Shown here piece after piece: positions 50,301 through 62,700 of a DNA stretch of 64,000 bases. Position 1 is the first letter of the stretch. The number at the start of each line of letters is the position of its first letter. Below the pieces are notes generated by a model. The model had not been told where the DNA came from, did no database searches, and was given only the letters and a program-made list of their open reading frames with translations. This DNA comes from Eumeta japonica. Taxonomy: Eukaryota; Arthropoda; Insecta; Lepidoptera; Psychidae. The DNA lies in NCBI GenBank assembly GCA_005406025.1, contig BGZK01002034.1, positions 1 to 64,000 of the forward strand. The letters run 5' to 3'. The position numbers and the translations under genes are program-made.

Positions 50301-53300
50301 AAGGGTCCTTTATGATACCTAATAGGTGGGATATCTGAAATAATCTTGGGAATCGAGAAAACGCACTTTAAAACTCAATTTTTTTTGAATTTTTCCAAAT
50401 TTCTGAGGAGATAAGTGGTTTTTGGGAAAACGGTAAATTCTTCCAAGTACAGACCATGTGGAAATGGAAGTCCAAAGGGTCCTTTATGATACCTAATAGG
50501 TGGGATATCTGAAATAATCTTGGGAATCGAGAAAACGCACTTTAAAACTCAATTTTTTTGAATTTTTCCAAATTTCTGAGGAGATAAGTGGGTTTTTGGG
50601 AAAACGGTAAATTCTTCCAAGTACAGACCATGTGGAAATGGAAGTCCAAAGGGTCCTTTATGATACCTAATAGGTGGGATATCTGAAATAATCTTGGGAA
50701 TCGAGAAAACGCACTTTAAAACTCAATTTTTTTTGAATTTTTCCAAATTTCTGAGGAGATAAGTGGGTTTTTGGGAAAACGGTAAATTCTTCCAAGTACA
50801 GACCATGTGGAAATGGAAGTCCAAAGGGTCCTTTATGATACCTAATAGGTGGGATATCTGAAATAATCTTGGGAATCGAGAAAACGCACTTTAAAACTCA
50901 ATTTTTTTTGAATTTTTCCAAATTTCTGAGGAGATAAGTGGGTTTTGGGAAAACGGTAAATTCTTCCAAGTACAGACCATGTGGAAATGGAAGTCCAAAG
51001 GGTCCTTTATGATACCTAATAGGTGGGATATCTGAAATAATCTTGGGAATCGAGAAAACGCACTTTAAAACTCAATTTTTTTTTGAATTTTTCCAAATTT
51101 CTGAGGAGATAAGTGGGTTTTTGGGAAAACGGTAAATTCTTCCAAGTACAGACCATGTGGAAATGGAAGTCCAAAGGGTCCTTTATGATACCTAATAGGT
51201 GGGATATCTGAAATAATCTTGGGAATCGAGAAAACGCACTTTAAAACTCAATTTTTTTTGAATTTTTCCAAATTTCTGAGGAGATAAGTGGGTTTTTGGG
51301 AAAACGGTAAATTCTTCCAAGTACAGACCATGTGGAAATGGAAGTCCAAAGGGTCCTTTATGATACCTAATAGGTGGGATATCTGAAATAATCTTGGGAA
51401 TCGAGAAAACGCACTTTAAAACTCAATTTTTTTGAATTTTTCCAAATTTCTGAGGAGATAAGTGGTTTTTGGGAAAACGGTAAATTCTTCCAAGTACAGA
51501 CCATGTGGAAATGGAAGTCCAAAGGGTCCTTTATGATACCTAATAGGTGGGATATCTGAAATAATCTTGGGAATCGAGAAAACGCACTTTAAAACTCAAT
51601 TTTTTTTGAATTTTTCCAAATTTCTGAGGAGATAAGTGGGTTTTTGGGAAAACGGTAAATTCTTCCAAGTACAGACCATGTGGAAATGGAAGTCCAAAGG
51701 GTCCTTTATGATACCTAATAGGTGGGATATCTGAAATAATCTTGGGAATCGAGAAAACGCACTTTAAAACTCAATTTTTTTTGAATTTTTCCAAATTTCT
51801 GAGGAGATAAGTGGTTTTTGGGAAAACGGTAAATTCTTCCAAGTACAGACCATGTGGAAATGGAAGTCCAAAGGGTCCTTTATGATACCTAATAGGTGGG
51901 ATATCTGAAATAATCTTGGGAATCGAGAAAACGCACTTTAAAACTCAATTTTTTTTGAATTTTTCCAAATTTCTGAGGAGATAAGTGGGTTTTGGGAAAA
52001 CGGTAAATTCTTCCAAGTACAGACCATGTGGAAATGGAAGTCCAAAGGGTCCTTTATGATACCTAATAGGTGGGATATCTGAAATAATCTTGGGAATCGA
52101 GAAAACGCACTTTAAAACTCAATTTTTTTTGAATTTTTCCAAATTTCTGAGGAGATAAGTGGGTTTTGGGAAAACGGTAAATTCTTCCAAGTACAGACCA
52201 TGTGGAAATGGAAGTCCAAAGGGTCCTTTATGATACCTAATAGGTGGGATATCTGAAATAATCTTGGGAATCGAGAAAACGCACTTTAAAACTCAATTTT
52301 TTTTGAATTTTTCCAAATTTCTGAGGAGATAAGTGGGTTTTTGGGAAAACGGTAAATTCTTCCAAGTACAGACCATGTGGAAATGGAAGTCCAAAGGGTC
52401 CTTTATGATACCTAATAGGTGGGATATCTGAAATAATCTTGGGAATCGAGAAAACGCACTTTAAAACTCAATTTTTTTTGAATTTTTCCAAATTTCTGAG
52501 GAGATAAGTGGGTTTTTGGGAAAACGGTAAATTCTTCCAAGTACAGACCATGTGGAAATGGAAGTCCAAAGGGTCCTTTATGATACCTAATAGGTGGGAT
52601 ATCTGAAATAATCTTGGGAATCGAGAAAACGCACTTTAAAACTCAATTTTTTTTGAATTTTTCCAAATTTCTGAGGAGATAAGTGGGTTTTGGGAAAACG
52701 GTAAATTCTTCCAAGTACAGACCATGTGGAAATGGAAGTCCAAAGGGTCCTTTATGATACCTAATAGGTGGGATATCTGAAATAATCTTGGGAATCGAGA
52801 AAACGCACTTTAAAACTCAATTTTTTTTGAATTTTTCCAAATTTCTGAGGAGATAAGTGGGTTTTTGGGAAAACGGTAAATTCTTCCAAGTACAGACCAT
52901 GTGGAAATGGAAGTCCAAAGGGTCCTTTATGATACCTAATAGGTGGGATATCTGAAATAATCTTGGGAATCGAGAAAACGCACTTTAAAACTCAATTTTT
53001 TTTGAATTTTTCCAAATTTCTGAGGAGATAAGTGGGTTTTGGGAAAACGGTAAATTCTTCCAAGTACAGACCATGTGGAAATGGAAGTCCAAAGGGTCCT
53101 TTATGATACCTAATAGGTGGGATATCTGAAATAATCTTGGGAATCGAGAAAACGCACTTTAAAACTCAATTTTTTTGAATTTTTCCAAATTTCTGAGGAG
53201 ATAAGTGGGTTTTGGGAAAACGGTAAATTCTTCCAAGTACAGACCATGTGGAAATGGAAGTCCAAAGGGTCCTTTATGATACCTAATAGGTGGGATATCT

Positions 53301-53690
53301 GAAATAATCTTGGGAATCGAGAAAACGCACTTTAAAACTCAATTTTTTTGAATTTTTCCAAATTTCTGAGGAGATAAGTGGGTTTTGGGAAAACGGTAAA
53401 TTCTTCCAAGTACAGACCATGTGGAAATGGAAGTCCAAAGGGTCCTTTATGATACCTAATAGGTGGGATATCTGAAATAATCTTGGGAATCGAGAAAACG
53501 CACTTTAAAACTCAATTTTTTTTTGAATTTTTCCAAATTTCTGAGGAGATAAGTGGGTTTTGGGAAAACGGTAAATTCTTCCAAGTACAGACCATGTGGA
53601 AATGGAAGTCCAAAGGGTCCTTTATGATACCTAATAGGTGGGATATCTGAAATAATCTTGGGAATCGAGAAAACGCACTTTAAAACTCAA
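44380..53690 (+). repeat. Highly uniform satellite sub-domain (CTGAGGAG, A4, A4)
   Basis: Roughly 53 consecutive monomers all carry CTGAGGAG, GAGAAAACGCAC and TTTAAAACTC. They differ almost only in T-tract length and in T4, T5 or GTGG-T5 at GGG-Tn-GGG. The same form already dominates from about 40.2 kb with a few TTTAAAAACTC copies. At about 53.7 kb the CTGGAGGAG form returns. The uniformity suggests the most recently amplified part of this window. Confidence 0.8.
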
Positions 53691-56600
53691 TTTTTTTTTG
53701 AATTTTTCCAAATTTCTGGAGGAGATAAGTGGTTTTTGGGAAAACGGTAAATTCTTCCAAGTACAGACCATGTGGAAATGGAAGTCCAAAGGGTCCTTTA
53801 TGATACCTAATAGGTGGGATATCTGAAATAATCTTGGGAATCGAGAAAACGCACTTTAAAACTCAATTTTTTTGAATTTTTCCAAATTTCTGGAGGAGAT
53901 AAGTGGGTTTTTGGAAAACGGTAAATTCTTCCAAGTACAGACCATGTGGAAATGGAAGTCCAAAGGGTCCTTTATGATACCTAATAGGTGGGATATCTGA
54001 AATAATCTTGGGAATCGAGAAAACGCACTTTAAAAACTCAATTTTTTTGAATTTTTCCAAATTTCTGGAGGAGATAAGTGGGTTTTGGGAAAACGGTAAA
54101 TTCTTCCAAGTACAGACCATGTGGAAATGGAAGTCCAAAGGGTCCTTTATGATACCTAATAGGTGGGATATCTGAAATAATCTTGGGAATCGAGAAAACG
54201 CACTTTAAAACTCAATTTTTTTTGAATTTTTCCAAATTTCTGGAGGAGATAAGTGGGTTTTGGGAAAACGGTAAATTCTTCCAAGTACAGACCATGTGGA
54301 AATGGAAGTCCAAAGGGTCCTTTATGATACCTAATAGGTGGGATATCTGAAATAATCTTGGGAATCGAGAAAACGCACTTTAAAACTCAATTTTTTTTGA
54401 ATTTTTCCAAATTTCTGGAGGAGATAAGTGGGTTTTGGGAAAACGGTAAATTCTTCCAAGTACAGACCATGTGGAAATGGAAGTCCAAAGGGTCCTTTAT
54501 GATACCTAATAGGTGGGATATCTGAAATAATCTTGGGAATCGAGAAAACGCACTTTAAAACTCAATTTTTTTGAATTTTTCCAAATTTCTGGAGGAGATA
54601 AGTGGGTTTTGGGAAAACGGTAAATTCTTCCAAGTACAGACCATGTGGAAATGGAAGTCCAAAGGGTCCTTTATGATACCTAATAGGTGGGATATCTGAA
54701 ATAATCTTGGGAATCGAGAAAACGCACTTTAAAACTCAATTTTTTTTGAATTTTTCCAAATTTCTGAGGAGATAAGTGGTTTTTGGGAAAACGGTAAATT
54801 CTTCCAAGTACAGACCATGTGGAAATGGAAGTCCAAAGGGTCCTTTATGATACCTAATAGGTGGGATATCTGAAATAATCTTGGGAATCGAGAAAACGCA
54901 CTTTAAAACTCAATTTTTTTGAATTTTTCCAAATTTCTGAGGAGATAAGTGGTTTTTGGGAAAACGGTAAATTCTTCCAAGTACAGACCATGTGGAAATG
55001 GAAGTCCAAAGGGTCCTTTATGATACCTAATAGGTGGGATATCTGAAATAATCTTGGGAATCGAGAAAACGCACTTTAAAACTCAATTTTTTTTTGAATT
55101 TTTCCAAATTTCTGAGGAGATAAGTGGTTTTTGGGAAAACGGTAAATTCTTCCAAGTACAGACCATGTGGAAATGGAAGTCCAAAGGGTCCTTTATGATA
55201 CCTAATAGGTGGGATATCTGAAATAATCTTGGGAATCGAGAAAACGCACTTTAAAACTCAATTTTTTTTAATTTTTCCAAATTTCTGAGGAGATAAGTGG
55301 TTTTTGGGAAAACGGTAAATTCTTCCAAGTACAGACCATGTGGAAATGGAAGTCCAAAGGGTCCTTTATGATACCTAATAGGTGGGATATCTGAAATAAT
55401 CTTGGGAATCGAGAAAACGCACTTTAAAACTCAATTTTTTTTAATTTTTCCAAATTTCTGAGGAGATAAGTGGTTTTTGGGAAAACGGTAAATTCTTCCA
55501 AGTACAGACCATGTGGAAATGGAAGTCCAAAGGGTCCTTTATGATACCTAATAGGTGGGATATCTGAAATAATCTTGGGAATCGAGAAAACGCACTTTAA
55601 AACTCAATTTTTTTGAATTTTTCCAAATTTCTGGAGGAGATAAGTGGGTTTTGGGAAAACGGTAAATTCTTCCAAGTACAGACCATGTGGAAATGGAAGT
55701 CCAAAGGGTCCTTTATGATACCTAATAGGTGGGATATCTGAAATAATCTTGGGAATCGAGAAAACGCACTTTAAAACTCAATTTTTTTTTGAATTTTTCC
55801 AAATTTCTGGAGGAGATAAGTGGGTTTTTGGGAAAACGGTAAATTCTTCCAAGTACAGACCATGTGGAAATGGAAGTCCAAAGGGTCCTTTATGATACCT
55901 AATAGGTGGGATATCTGAAATAATCTTGGGAATCGAGAAAACGCACTTTAAAACTCAATTTTTTTTGAATTTTTCCAAATTTCTGAGGAGATAAGTGGTT
56001 TTTGGGAAAACGGTAAATTCTTCCAAGTACAGACCATGTGGAAATGGAAGTCCAAAGGGTCCTTTATGATACCTAATAGGTGGGATATCTGAAATAATCT
56101 TGGGAATCGAGAAAACGCACTTTAAAACTCAATTTTTTTGAATTTTTCCAAATTTCTGAGGAGATAAGTGGGTTTTGGGAAAACGGTAAATTCTTCCAAG
56201 TACAGACCATGTGGAAATGGAAGTCCAAAGGGTCCTTTATGATACCTAATAGGTGGGATATCTGAAATAATCTTGGGAATCGAGAAAACGCACTTTAAAA
56301 CTCAATTTTTTTGAATTTTTCCAAATTTCTGAGGAGATAAGTGGTTTTTGGGAAAACGGTAAATTCTTCCAAGTACAGACCATGTGGAAATGGAAGTCCA
56401 AAGGGTCCTTTATGATACCTAATAGGTGGGATATCTGAAATAATCTTGGGAATCGAGAAAACGCACTTTAAAAACTCAATTTTTTTTTGAATTTTTCCAA
56501 ATTTCTGAGGAGATAAGTGGGTTTTTGGGAAAACGGTAAATTCTTCCAAGTACAGACCATGTGGAAATGGAAGTCCAAAGGGTCCTTTATGATACCTAAT

Positions 56601-58346
56601 AGGTGGGATATCTGAAATAATCTTGGGAATCGAGAAAACGCACTTTAAAACTCAATTTTTTTTTGAATTTTTCCAAATTTCTGAGGAGATAAGTGGGTTT
56701 TTGGGAAAACGGTAAATTCTTCCAAGTACAGACCATGTGGAAATGGAAGTCCAAAGGGTCCTTTATGATACCTAATAGGTGGGATATCTGAAATAATCTT
56801 GGGAATCGAGAAAACGCACTTTAAAACTCAATTTTTTTTGAATTTTTCCAAATTTCTGAGGAGATAAGTGGGTTTTGGGAAAACGGTAAATTCTTCCAAG
56901 TACAGACCATGTGGAAATGGAAGTCCAAAGGGTCCTTTATGATACCTAATAGGTGGGATATCTGAAATAATCTTGGGAATCGAGAAAAACGCACTTTAAA
57001 ACTCAATTTTTTTGAATTTTTCCAAATTTCTGGGAGATAAGTGGGTTTTGGGAAAACGGTAAATTCTTCCAAGTACAGACCATGTGGAAATGGAAGTCCA
57101 AAGGGTCCTTTATGATACCTAATAGGTGGGATATCTGAAATAATCTTGGGAATCGAGAAAACGCACTTTAAAACTCAATTTTTTTGAATTTTTCCAAATT
57201 TCTGAGGAGATAAGTGGGTTTTTGGGAAAACGGTAAATTCTTCCAAGTACAGACCATGTGGAAATGGAAGTCCAAAGGGTCCTTTATGATACCTAATAGG
57301 TGGGATATCTGAAATAATCTTGGGAATCGAGAAAACGCACTTTAAAACTCAATTTTTTTTGAATTTTTCCAAATTTCTGGAGGAGATAAGTGGGTTTTGG
57401 GAAAACGGTAAATTCTTCCAAGTACAGACCATGTGGAAATGGAAGTCCAAAGGGTCCTTTATGATACCTAATAGGTGGGATATCTGAAATAATCTTGGGA
57501 ATCGAGAAAACGCACTTTAAAACTCAATTTTTTTTTGAATTTTTCCAAATTTCTGGAGGAGATAAGTGGGTTTTGGGAAAACGGTAAATTCTTCCAAGTA
57601 CAGACCATGTGGAAATGGAAGTCCAAAGGGTCCTTTATGATACCTAATAGGTGGGATATCTGAAATAATCTTGGGAATCGAGAAAACGCACTTTAAAACT
57701 CAATTTTTTTTGAATTTTTCCAAATTTCTGAGGAGATAAGTGGGTTTTTGGGAAAACGGTAAATTCTTCCAAGTACAGACCATGTGGAAATGGAAGTCCA
57801 AAGGGTCCTTTATGATACCTAATAGGTGGGATATCTGAAATAATCTTGGGAATCGAGAAAAACGCACTTTAAAACTCAATTTTTTTTGAGTATTTTTTTA
57901 AATTTCTGGAGGAGATAAGTGGGTTTTTTGGGAAAACGGTAAATTCTTCCAAGTACAGACCATGTGGAAATGGAAGTCCAAAGGGTCCTTTATGATACCT
58001 AATAGGTGGGATATCTGAAATAATCTTGGGAATCGAGAAAACGCACTTTAAAACTCAATTTTTTTTTGAATTTTTCCAAATTTCTGAGGAGATAAGTGGG
58101 TTTTGGGAAAACGGTAAATTCTTCCAAGTACAGACCATGTGGAAATGGAAGTCCAAAGGGTCCTTTATGATACCTAATAGGTGGGATATCTGAAATAATC
58201 TTGGGAATCGAGAAAACACTTTAAAACTCAATTTTTTTTGAATTTTTCCAAATTTCTGGAGGAGATAAGTGGGTTTTGGGAAAACGGTAAATTCTTCCAA
58301 GTACAGACCATGTGGAAATGGAAGTCCAAAGGGTCCTTTATGATAC

Positions 58347-58740
58347 CTAATAGGTGGGATATCTGAAATAATCTTGGGAATCGAGAAAACGCACTTTAAA
58401 ACTCAATTTTTTTTTGAATTTTTCCAAATTTCTGGAGGAGATAAGTGGGTTTTGGGAAAACGGTAAATTCTTCCAAGTACAGACCATGTGGAAATGGAAG
58501 TCCAAAGGGTCCTTTATGATACCTAATAGGTGGGATATCTGAAATAATCTTGGGAATCGAGAAAAACGCACTTTAAAACTCAATTTTTTTTGAATTTTTC
58601 CAAATTTCTGGAGGAGATAAGTGGGTTTTTGGGAAAACGGTAAATTCTTCCAAGTACAGACCATGTGGAAATGGAAGTCCAAAGGGTCCTTTATGATACC
58701 TAATAGGTGGGATATCTGAAATAATCTTGGGAATCGAGAA
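58347..58740 (+). repeat. Two-monomer segment repeated 1050 bp downstream
   Basis: This segment and 59397-59790 share the same unusual combination of an A4 monomer with CTGGAGGAG and T4, then an A5 monomer with T5. The 1050-bp offset equals six monomers, consistent with a duplication by unequal exchange. Confidence 0.6.
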
Positions 58741-59396
58741 AACGCACTTTAAAACTCAATTTTTTTTAATTTTTCCAAATTTCTGAGGAGATAAGTGGGT
58801 TTTGGGAAAACGGTAAATTCTTCCAAGTACAGACCATGTGGAAATGGAAGTCCAAAGGGTCCTTTATGATACCTAATAGGTGGGATATCTGAAATAATCT
58901 TGGGAATCGAGAAAACGCACTTTAAAACTCAATTTTTTTTGAATTTTTCCAAATTTCTGGAGATAAGTGGGTTTTGGGAAAACGGTAAATTCTTCCAAGT
59001 ACAGACCATGTGGAAATGGAAGTCCAAAGGGTCCTTTATGATACCTAATAGGTGGGATATCTGAAATAATCTTGGGAATCGAGAAAACGCACTTTAAAAA
59101 CTCAATTTTTTTTTGAATTTTTCCAAATTTCTGGAGGAGATATGTGGGTTTTTTGGGAAAACGGTAAATTCTTCCAAGTACAGACCATGTGGAAATGGAA
59201 GTCCAAAGGGTCCTTTATGATACCTAATAGGTGGGATATCTGAAATAATCTTGGGAATCGAGAAAACGCACTTTAAAACTCAATTTTTTTGAATTTTTCC
59301 AAATTTCTGAGGAGATAAGTGGGTTTTGGGAAAACGGTAAATTCTTCCAAGTACAGACCATGTGGAAATGGAAGTCCAAAGGGTCCTTTATGATAC

Positions 59397-59790
59397 CTAA
59401 TAGGTGGGATATCTGAAATAATCTTGGGAATCGAGAAAACGCACTTTAAAACTCAATTTTTTTTTGAATTTTTCCAAATTTCTGGAGGAGATAAGTGGGT
59501 TTTGGGAAAACGGTAAATTCTTCCAAGTACAGACCATGTGGAAATGGAAGTCCAAAGGGTCCTTTATGATACCTAATAGGTGGGATATCTGAAATAATCT
59601 TGGGAATCGAGAAAAACGCACTTTAAAACTCAATTTTTTTTGAATTTTTCCAAATTTCTGGAGGAGATAAGTGGGTTTTTGGGAAAACGGTAAATTCTTC
59701 CAAGTACAGACCATGTGGAAATGGAAGTCCAAAGGGTCCTTTATGATACCTAATAGGTGGGATATCTGAAATAATCTTGGGAATCGAGAA
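59397..59790 (+). repeat. Second copy of the segment at 58347-58740
   Basis: Partner of the segment six monomers upstream. The following monomers begin to differ in T-tract length. Confidence 0.6.
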
Positions 59791-62700
59791 AACGCACTTT
59801 AAAACTCAATTTTTTTGAATTTTTCCAAATTTCTGAGGAGATAAGTGGGTTTTGGGAAAACGGTAAATTCTTCCAAGTACAGACCATGTGGAAATGGAAG
59901 TCCAAAGGGTCCTTTATGATACCTAATAGGTGGGATATCTGAAATAATCTTGGGAATCGAGAAAACGCACTTTAAAAACTCAATTTTTTTTGAATTTTTC
60001 CAAATTTCTGAGGAGATAAGTGGGTTTTGGGAAAACGGTAAATTCTTCCAAGTACAGACCATGTGGAAATGGAAGTCCAAAGGGTCCTTTATGATACCTA
60101 ATAGGTGGGATATCTGAAATAATCTTGGGAATCGAGAAAACGCACTTTAAAACTCAATTTTTTTGAATTTTTCCAAATTTCTGGAGGAGATAAGTGGGTT
60201 TTGGGAAAACGGTAAATTCTTCCAAGTACAGACCATGTGGAAATGGAAGTCCAAAGGGTCCTTTATGATACCTAATAGGTGGGATATCTGAAATAATCTT
60301 GGGAATCGAGAAAACGCACTTTAAAACTCAATTTTTTTTTTGAATTTTTCCAAATTTCTGGAGGAGATAAGTGGGTTTTGGGAAAACGGTAAATTCTTCC
60401 AAGTACAGACCATGTGGAAATGGAAGTCCAAAGGGTCCTTTATGATACCTAATAGGTGGGATATCTGAAATAATCTTGGGAATCGAGAAAAACGCACTTT
60501 AAAACTCAATTTTTTTTTGAATTTTTCCAAATTTCTGGAGGAGATAAGTGGTTTTTGGGAAAACGGTAAATTCTTCCAAGTACAGACCATGTGGAAATGG
60601 AAGTCCAAAGGGTCCTTTATGATACCTAATAGGTGGGATATCTGAAATAATCTTGGGAATCGAGAAAACGCACTTTAAAACTCAATTTTTTTTGAATTTT
60701 TCCAAATTTCTGGAGGAGATAAGTGGGTTTTGGGAAAACGGTAAATTCTTCCAAGTACAGACCATGTGGAAATGGAAGTCCAAAGGGTCCTTTATGATAC
60801 CTAATAGGTGGGATATCTGAAATAATCTTGGGAATCGAGAAAACGCACTTTAAAAACTCAATTTTTTTTTGAATTTTTCCAAATTTCTGGAGGAGATAAG
60901 TGGGTTTTTTGGGAAAACGGTAAATTCTTCCAAGTACAGACCATGTGGAAATGGAAGTCCAAAGGGTCCTTTATGATACCTAATAGGTGGGATATCTGAA
61001 ATAATCTTGGGAATCGAGAAAAACGCACTTTAAAAACTCAATTTTTTTTTGAATTTTTCCAAATTTCTGGAGGAGATAAGTGGGTTTTTTGGGAAAACGG
61101 TAAATTCTTCCAAGTACAGACCATGTGGAAATGGAAGTCCAAAGGGTCCTTTATGATACCTAATAGGTGGGATATCTGAAATAATCTTGGGAATCGAGAA
61201 AACGCACTTTAAAACTCAATTTTTTTTGAATTTTTCCAAATTTCTGGAGGAGATAAGTGGGTTTTGGGAAAACGGTAAATTCTTCCAAGTACAGACCATG
61301 TGGAAATGGAAGTCCAAAGGGTCCTTTATGATACCTAATAGGTGGGATATCTGAAATAATCTTGGGAATCGAGAAAACGCACTTTAAAACTCAATTTTTT
61401 TTTAATTTTTCCAAATTTCTGAGGAGATAAGTGGGTTTTGGGAAAACGGTAAATTCTTCCAAGTACAGACCATGTGGAAATGGAAGTCCAAAGGGTCCTT
61501 TATGATACCTAATAGGTGGGATATCTGAAATAATCTTGGGAATCGAGAAAACGCACTTTAAAACTCAATTTTTTTTTTGAATTTTTCCAAATTTCTGGAG
61601 GAGATAAGTGGGTTTTGGGAAAACGGTAAATTCTTCCAAGTACAGACCATGTGGAAATGGAAGTCCAAAGGGTCCTTTATGATACCTAATAGGTGGGATA
61701 TCTGAAATAATCTTGGGAATCGAGAAAACGCACTTTAAAACTCAATTTTTTTGAATTTTTCCAAATTTCTGGAGGAGATAAGTGGGTTTTGGGAAAACGG
61801 TAAATTCTTCCAAGTACAGACCATGTGGAAATGGAAGTCCAAAGGGTCCTTTATGATACCTAATAGGTGGGATATCTGAAATAATCTTGGGAATCGAGAA
61901 AACGCACTTTAAAACTCAATTTTTTTTGAATTTTTCCAAATTTCTGGAGGAGATAAGTGGGTTTTGGGAAAACGGTAAATTCTTCCAAGTACAGACCATG
62001 TGGAAATGGAAGTCCAAAGGGTCCTTTATGATACCTAATAGGTGGGATATCTGAAATAATCTTGGGAATCGAGAAAACGCACTTTAAAACTCAATTTTTT
62101 TTGAATTTTTCCAAATTTCTGGAGGAGATAAGTGGGTTTTGGGAAAACGGTAAATTCTTCCAAGTACAGACCATGTGGAAATGGAAGTCCAAAGGGTCCT
62201 TTATGATACCTAATAGGTGGGATATCTGAAATAATCTTGGGAATCGAGAAAAACGCACTTTAAAACTCAATTTTTTTTGAATTTTTCCAAATTTCTGGAG
62301 GAGATAAGTGGGTTTTGGGAAAACGGTAAATTCTTCCAAGTACAGACCATGTGGAAATGGAAGTCCAAAGGGTCCTTTATGATACCTAATAGGTGGGATA
62401 TCTGAAATAATCTTGGGAATCGAGAAAAACGCACTTTAAAAACTCAATTTTTTTGAATTTTTCCAAATTTCTGAGGAGATAAGTGGGTTTTGGGAAAACG
62501 GTAAATTCTTCCAAGTACAGACCATGTGGAAATGGAAGTCCAAAGGGTCCTTTATGATACCTAATAGGTGGGATATCTGAAATAATCTTGGGAATCGAGA
62601 AAACGCACTTTAAAAACTCAATTTTTTTGAATTTTTCCAAATTTCTGGAGGAGATAAGTGGGTTTTGGGAAAACGGTAAATTCTTCCAAGTACAGACCAT

